Positions 13,152 through 15,204 of a stretch of DNA of 15,204 nucleotides are shown one piece after another. A program made the position numbers and the translations under genes. This DNA comes from an uncultured Lysobacteraceae bacterium (GTDB lineage: Bacteria; Pseudomonadota; Gammaproteobacteria; Xanthomonadales; Rhodanobacteraceae), in the NCBI GenBank assembly GCA_946482585.1, contig CAMLSI010000065.1:1-15204 (forward strand), written 5' to 3'. Each line of letters begins with the position of its first letter. Position 1 is the first letter of the stretch. The notes beneath the pieces are model-generated. The model did not search any database and was not told where the DNA came from. It saw only the letters and a program-made list of their open reading frames with translations.

Positions 13152-13185
13152 TATCCGCTCGCCGAACCGTTCGGGGGAATCCGCC

Positions 13186-15204
13186 ATGCGTCGTCTGATC
13201 CGTCTCGCCATCGCGCTGCTGCCCGCCTTCGCCGGCGTGCCATCCGGCGCCGCATTCGCACAGCAGGGGGCCTGTCGTCCCGACGGCATGCAGCCCACCG
13301 CCGGCGTCGCCACGCCGTATTGCGTCGTCTACGACACCGACGGCCGAGAGCGCATGGGCGGTCGCGCGCGCCGCATCATCGGCTACTTCACGGGCTGGCG
13401 TACCGGTGTCGACGGTTCGCCACGGTTTCTCGCGAGCAATATCCCGTGGAGCAAGATCACTCACATCAACTACGCGTTCGCGCACATCGACGATGCGAAC
13501 CGGCTGTCGGTCGGCAATGAAAACGATCCGCAGAATCCGGCGACCGGCCTGCAGTGGCCCGGCGTTGCCGGCGCCGAGATGGACCCGGAATACGGCTACA
13601 AGGGCCATTTCAATCTTCTGAACAAGTTCAAAAAGCAATACCCGAACGTGAAGACGCTGGTATCGGTCGGCGGCTGGGCCGAAACCGGCGGCTACTTCGC
13701 GGCCGACGGTACGCGCGTTCCCAGCGGCGGCTTCTATTCGCTGACGGTCACGGCGAACAATCAGGTCAACCAGGCTGCCATCACTGCGTTCGCCGATTCC
13801 GCCGTCGCGTTCGTGCGCCGCTTCGGCTTCAACGGCGTGGACGTGGACTACGAATACGCGACGTCGATGAACGACGCCGGCAATCCGCTGGACTGGAACC
13901 TCTCCAATCCGCGCCGCGCGGCACTGATGCGCGGCTACGTCGCGCTGATGAAGACCCTGCGCGAAAAGCTCGACGCGGCCGCGGCACAGGACGGCAAGTA
14001 CTATCTGCTGACCGTCGCCGCACCGGCCTCCGGATATCTGTTGCGCGGCATGGAGACGTATCAGGTCGTGCAGTACCTCGACTACGTCAACATCATGAGC
14101 TACGACCTGCACGGCTCCTGGAACGAGTTCGTCGGTCCGAACGCCGCACTGTACGACGACGGCCGCGACGCCGAACTCGCCCACTGGAATGTCTATACGA
14201 CGCAGCAGTACGGCGGCATCGGCTATCTCAATACCGACTGGGCCTATCACTATTTCCGCGGCGTCATGCCGGCCGGTCGCATCAACGTCGGCGTGCCGTA
14301 CTACACGCGCGGCTGGCGCAACGTCAGCGGCGGCACCAACGGACTCTGGGGCACGGCGCCGCAGACCAGCGGCTGTCCGATCGGCCTCGCGCGCTGCGGC
14401 CAGGGCGCGGTCGGCATCGACAACCTGTGGCACGACACCGAACTCCAGGCCGAAGTGCCCGCGGGCTCGAACCCGATGTGGCATGCGAAGAACCTGCAGC
14501 AGGGCATCCTGCCGAGCTATCTCGCGGCCTACGGTCTCGATCCGGTCAACGATCCCGCGGATGCGCTCACGGGCACCTACGCGCGCCACTACGACACGAC
14601 GCTGGTCGCGCCGTGGCTCTGGAACGCGCAGAAGAACGTCTTCCTCTCGACCGAAGACGAGCAGTCGAGCGCAATCAAGGCCGACTACATCGCGAACAAG
14701 GGCATAGGCGGCGTCATGATCTGGGAACTCGCCGGCGACTACGCCTGGCATCCGGACCGCCGCGGCGGGCAGGGCGAGTGGTTCATGGGAACGACCTTGA
14801 CCGACGTCTATCACCAGCGTTTCCAGTCGGCGACGCCGTATGGCAATCGCCGCTTCACCGCGCCCGCCGTCGCCGGCACGCTCGATGCGACCGTGACAGT
14901 GAGCGAGTTCGATCTCGGCGACAGCAACTATCCGATCTCGCCAAAATTGAAAATTGTAAACAATTCTACGACGACGATACCCGCGGGCGCGTTGTTCGAG
15001 TTCGATCTCTCCACCGCCGCGCCGGCCAACTGGACGAACTGGTCCGGCGCGACCCTGAGCGTCGTCTCGACGGGACATACCGGCAACAACATCGGCGGCC
15101 TCGACGGCGACTTCCACCGCGCGCGCCTGTCCTCGAGCTGGAATGCGCTTGCGCCGGGCGGCACCTTCGAAGTCGAGTTCGTCTACTACCTGCCGCTGAC
15201 CGCG
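13186..15204 (+). CDS. GH18 chitinase with C-terminal ChiC-like domain (3' end outside window)
   Basis: The frame stays open from the ATG at 13186 to the window end, giving 673 residues without a stop. GGGGGAAT lies 6 nt upstream. Residues 1-25 are a signal peptide (ending AAFA). The GH18 barrel runs from about residue 67 (RRIIGYFTGW) to 520. It has SVGG (160-163), the catalytic stretch NGVDVDYE with acid Glu223, MSYDLHGSW (304-312), VGVPYYTRGW and Trp513 in MIWELAGDYAWHPD. The first position of the usual DxxDxDxE motif is Asn216; the two Asp and the Glu that do the chemistry are kept. From about residue 560 a beta-rich module (LDATVTVSEFDLGD, FEVEFVYYLP) resembles the chitinase C-terminal (ChiC) domain. 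An AT-rich patch falls inside this module. It is likely co-transcribed with chiA and would complement it in chitin breakdown. Confidence 0.93.
   Translation, partial: MRRLIRLAIALLPAFAGVPSGAAFAQQGACRPDGMQPTAGVATPYCVVYDTDGRERMGGRARRIIGYFTGWRTGVDGSPRFLASNIPWSKITHINYAFAHIDDANRLSVGNENDPQNPATGLQWPGVAGAEMDPEYGYKGHFNLLNKFKKQYPNVKTLVSVGGWAETGGYFAADGTRVPSGGFYSLTVTANNQVNQAAITAFADSAVAFVRRFGFNGVDVDYEYATSMNDAGNPLDWNLSNPRRAALMRGYVALMKTLREKLDAAAAQDGKYYLLTVAAPASGYLLRGMETYQVVQYLDYVNIMSYDLHGSWNEFVGPNAALYDDGRDAELAHWNVYTTQQYGGIGYLNTDWAYHYFRGVMPAGRINVGVPYYTRGWRNVSGGTNGLWGTAPQTSGCPIGLARCGQGAVGIDNLWHDTELQAEVPAGSNPMWHAKNLQQGILPSYLAAYGLDPVNDPADALTGTYARHYDTTLVAPWLWNAQKNVFLSTEDEQSSAIKADYIANKGIGGVMIWELAGDYAWHPDRRGGQGEWFMGTTLTDVYHQRFQSATPYGNRRFTAPAVAGTLDATVTVSEFDLGDSNYPISPKLKIVNNSTTTIPAGALFEFDLSTAAPANWTNWSGATLSVVSTGHTGNNIGGLDGDFHRARLSSSWNALAPGGTFEVEFVYYLPLTA
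14941..14975. other. AT-rich patch with 14-bp palindrome inside the second chitinase
   Basis: About 35 bp of codons such as AAA TTG AAA ATT GTA AAT TCT ATA break the strong GC bias of this gene. The patch contains AATTGT and ACAATT separated by AA (14952-14965), a perfect dyad. It encodes KLKIVNNS within a beta strand of the ChiC-like module. It may be a recombination scar, a translation pause, or an internal regulatory site. Confidence 0.5.

Noticed and set aside
12901..15117. 738-codon minus-strand frame opposite the second chitinase
   Set aside because: It is the longest closed frame in the window but only mirrors the GH18 coding frame. Its Arg/Val/Ala-rich translation has no motif or signal.

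Overview
The window is GC-rich bacterial DNA with closely packed genes and GC-biased third codon positions. The best taxonomic hints are a close relative of alpha-lytic protease (the Lysobacter enzyme), a ChiA-type chitinase with a matching second chitinase, and a GlcNAc-regulator-like palindrome. Together they suggest a gammaproteobacterium of the Xanthomonadales/Lysobacterales (Lysobacteraceae or Rhodanobacteraceae). No rRNA, tRNA, CRISPR array, transposase or phage gene was seen. Taxonomy is an inference from gene content.

Layout. (1) 1-2981 is a C4-dicarboxylate uptake locus. On the minus strand an OprO/OprP-type porin is followed by the 5' end of a DctB-like sensor kinase, which runs off the window. 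Divergent from them is the transporter gene dctA, preceded by a good sigma-54 (-24/-12) promoter match. (2) 2982-3469 is a gene-poor leader with an AT-rich island and an 18-bp palindrome. It precedes a secreted alpha-lytic-type serine protease (3470-4696), which ends in a convergent, hairpin-rich gap. (3) 4874-8436 is a divergent four-gene cluster. A short beta-propeller protein and a winged-helix regulator lie on the minus strand, and a DUF899 thioredoxin-like protein overlapping a DUF2182 membrane protein lies on the plus strand. (4) 8447-10952 holds an NAD-dependent epimerase/dehydratase (minus), a short spermidine-synthase-like methyltransferase-fold protein (plus) and tadA (plus). (5) 10953-15204 is a chitin-degradation locus. 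An operator-like palindrome and a leader with three hairpins precede a complete ChiA-type chitinase. A second GH18 chitinase with a C-terminal ChiC-like domain follows and is cut by the window edge.

How the parts work together. The dct locus looks self-contained: the porin admits substrate, DctB senses C4-dicarboxylates, a sigma-54 activator (DctD, presumably beyond the left edge) turns on dctA, and DctA imports the acid. The protease and the two chitinases are exported enzymes suited to a lytic or polymer-degrading lifestyle. The TGACAACGTTGTCA palindrome would tie the chitinases to N-acetylglucosamine sensing. The central cluster has no assigned function.

The non-coding structure deserves most attention. 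It includes a 26-bp perfect interrupted palindrome in the first codons of the DUF2182 gene, a 59-nt palindrome filling the gap before tadA, three hairpins in the chiA leader, and a further hairpin between the chitinases. Several of these stems contain a G-U pair only when read as plus-strand RNA, the direction of the downstream gene.
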